Below, one piece after another: positions 14,067 to 14,625 of a DNA stretch of 14,625 nucleotides. Position 1 is the stretch's first letter, and each line of letters starts with the position of its first letter. The stretch is from DASSUW01 sp036520135 (GTDB taxonomy: Bacteria; Actinomycetota; Thermoleophilia; Solirubrobacterales; Solirubrobacteraceae). The notes beneath the pieces are model-generated. The model was given only the letters and a program-made list of their open reading frames with translations. It ran no database searches and had not been told where the DNA came from. The stretch is taken from NCBI GenBank assembly GCA_036520135.1, contig DATDKF010000203.1:1-14625 (forward strand), written 5' to 3'. The position numbers and the translations under genes are program-made.

Positions 14067-14625
14067 CTACCGATCCGTCGCTCGACTGGGACGGGCGCTC
14101 GGAGGCGCCTGGGCGAGCGCGGATCGCAGCTCCGCCTCCGCTTGCGGGGTGAGGAGGTAACGCTCGAACTTCTCGGCCGCCGGGGCGAGAGCCCTGTACA
14201 TCGCCTCAACGTGCTCGCTGTCGGATACCACCACGACTGCCGATGAGCCCTCGGGCACCTGCTCGCGGATGGCATCGACCGCGGCGCCAGCTGGGGCCGG
14301 GCCGCGCCTCGCCTCGACGGTTCCTCCGACGGTCGCCCCGCCGACCACTCCGGCGGCGAACGCCGGCGGTCCCAGGAGCAAGCCGAGCGCAGCGCCGAGC
14401 ACAGCTCCGATGCCGGTGTCGCGCCCGATCACGTCTCCCTCGCCGTCGACGTCGACGTAATGGCCGGCGACGCTGCCGCGAATGACGATCCGGCCGTCGC
14501 GGTGAACCTCGACGAACGCCGCCTCGCCGATCCAGCCGGCGCCGGGATCGCGGTCGCGCGCCTCTGCGAATGCCCGCTCCGCGGCGTCGATACCGGAGAA
14601 CCTGGCGACCCCGACGTCCAGCGTG
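14067..14625 (-). CDS. DUF1269-like glycine-zipper protein (5' part missing)
   Basis: 185 residues are visible and the frame is open to the right edge, so the gene begins outside the window. Order of parts: an N-terminal alpha/beta domain (DVGVARFSGIDAAERAFAEA, then ..FVEVHRDGRIVIRG), a glycine-zipper hydrophobic hairpin (IGAVLGAALGLLLGPPAFAA, then GVVGGATVGGTV), and the second half (VPEGSSAVVVVSDSEHVEAM) with a helical tail. This is the DUF1269 arrangement also seen in the two genes at 4282-5581. An internal GTG at 14432 is not the likely start because the conserved first half lies upstream of it in frame. Co-transcribed with the BON gene. Function unknown. Confidence 0.8.
   Translation of the reverse strand, partial: TLDVGVARFSGIDAAERAFAEARDRDPGAGWIGEAAFVEVHRDGRIVIRGSVAGHYVDVDGEGDVIGRDTGIGAVLGAALGLLLGPPAFAAGVVGGATVGGTVEARRGPAPAGAAVDAIREQVPEGSSAVVVVSDSEHVEAMYRALAPAAEKFERYLLTPQAEAELRSALAQAPPSARPSRATDR

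Overview
This is a GC-rich bacterial window that reads best as an actinobacterium. A Solirubrobacter/Conexibacter-like Thermoleophilia member is my guess from overall gene style, not a proven placement. Genes are densely packed, GTG starts are common, and no gap between genes exceeds about 230 bases. I saw no tRNA, rRNA, CRISPR array, insertion sequence or phage gene.

Left part (1-5690), mostly minus strand. It opens with the N-terminal two thirds of FtsH, a membrane AAA+ protease that runs off the left edge. A rhomboid serine protease follows. Next come two convergent transcription units encoding related tiny proteins (2502-2729 plus; 2965-3156 minus), the second coupled to an amphi-Trp-domain protein. 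Then there is a CorA-type metal transporter on the plus strand, and an operon of two paralogous DUF1269-like glycine-zipper proteins. Five of these units (ftsH, rhomboid, both tiny-protein units, the DUF1269 operon) share a strongly conserved 30-bp element upstream of the first gene. It reads xATC(A/G)(C/T)-N9-GTGA(T/C)G(A/C)C..TCA(C/T). In four cases it ends 24-27 nt before the start codon. This looks like a local regulon of membrane quality-control and stress-type genes, and is the most interesting signal in the window.

Middle part (5692-13404). Two orphan response regulators (a stand-alone receiver, then a NarL/FixJ-type regulator) run on the minus strand. They diverge from a plus-strand run of a giant MalT-like LuxR regulator (923 aa), a YegS-type lipid kinase whose start overlaps its stop codon, and a second giant LuxR regulator (891 aa). 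The two regulators are clear paralogs with virtually the same DNA-recognition helix.

Right part (13417-14625), minus strand. A three-BON-domain protein lies directly downstream of a third DUF1269-like protein that is cut by the window edge.

Together the window looks like an envelope-stress, protein-quality and signalling neighbourhood. The functional link between the genes is inferred from the shared upstream element and from gene order.
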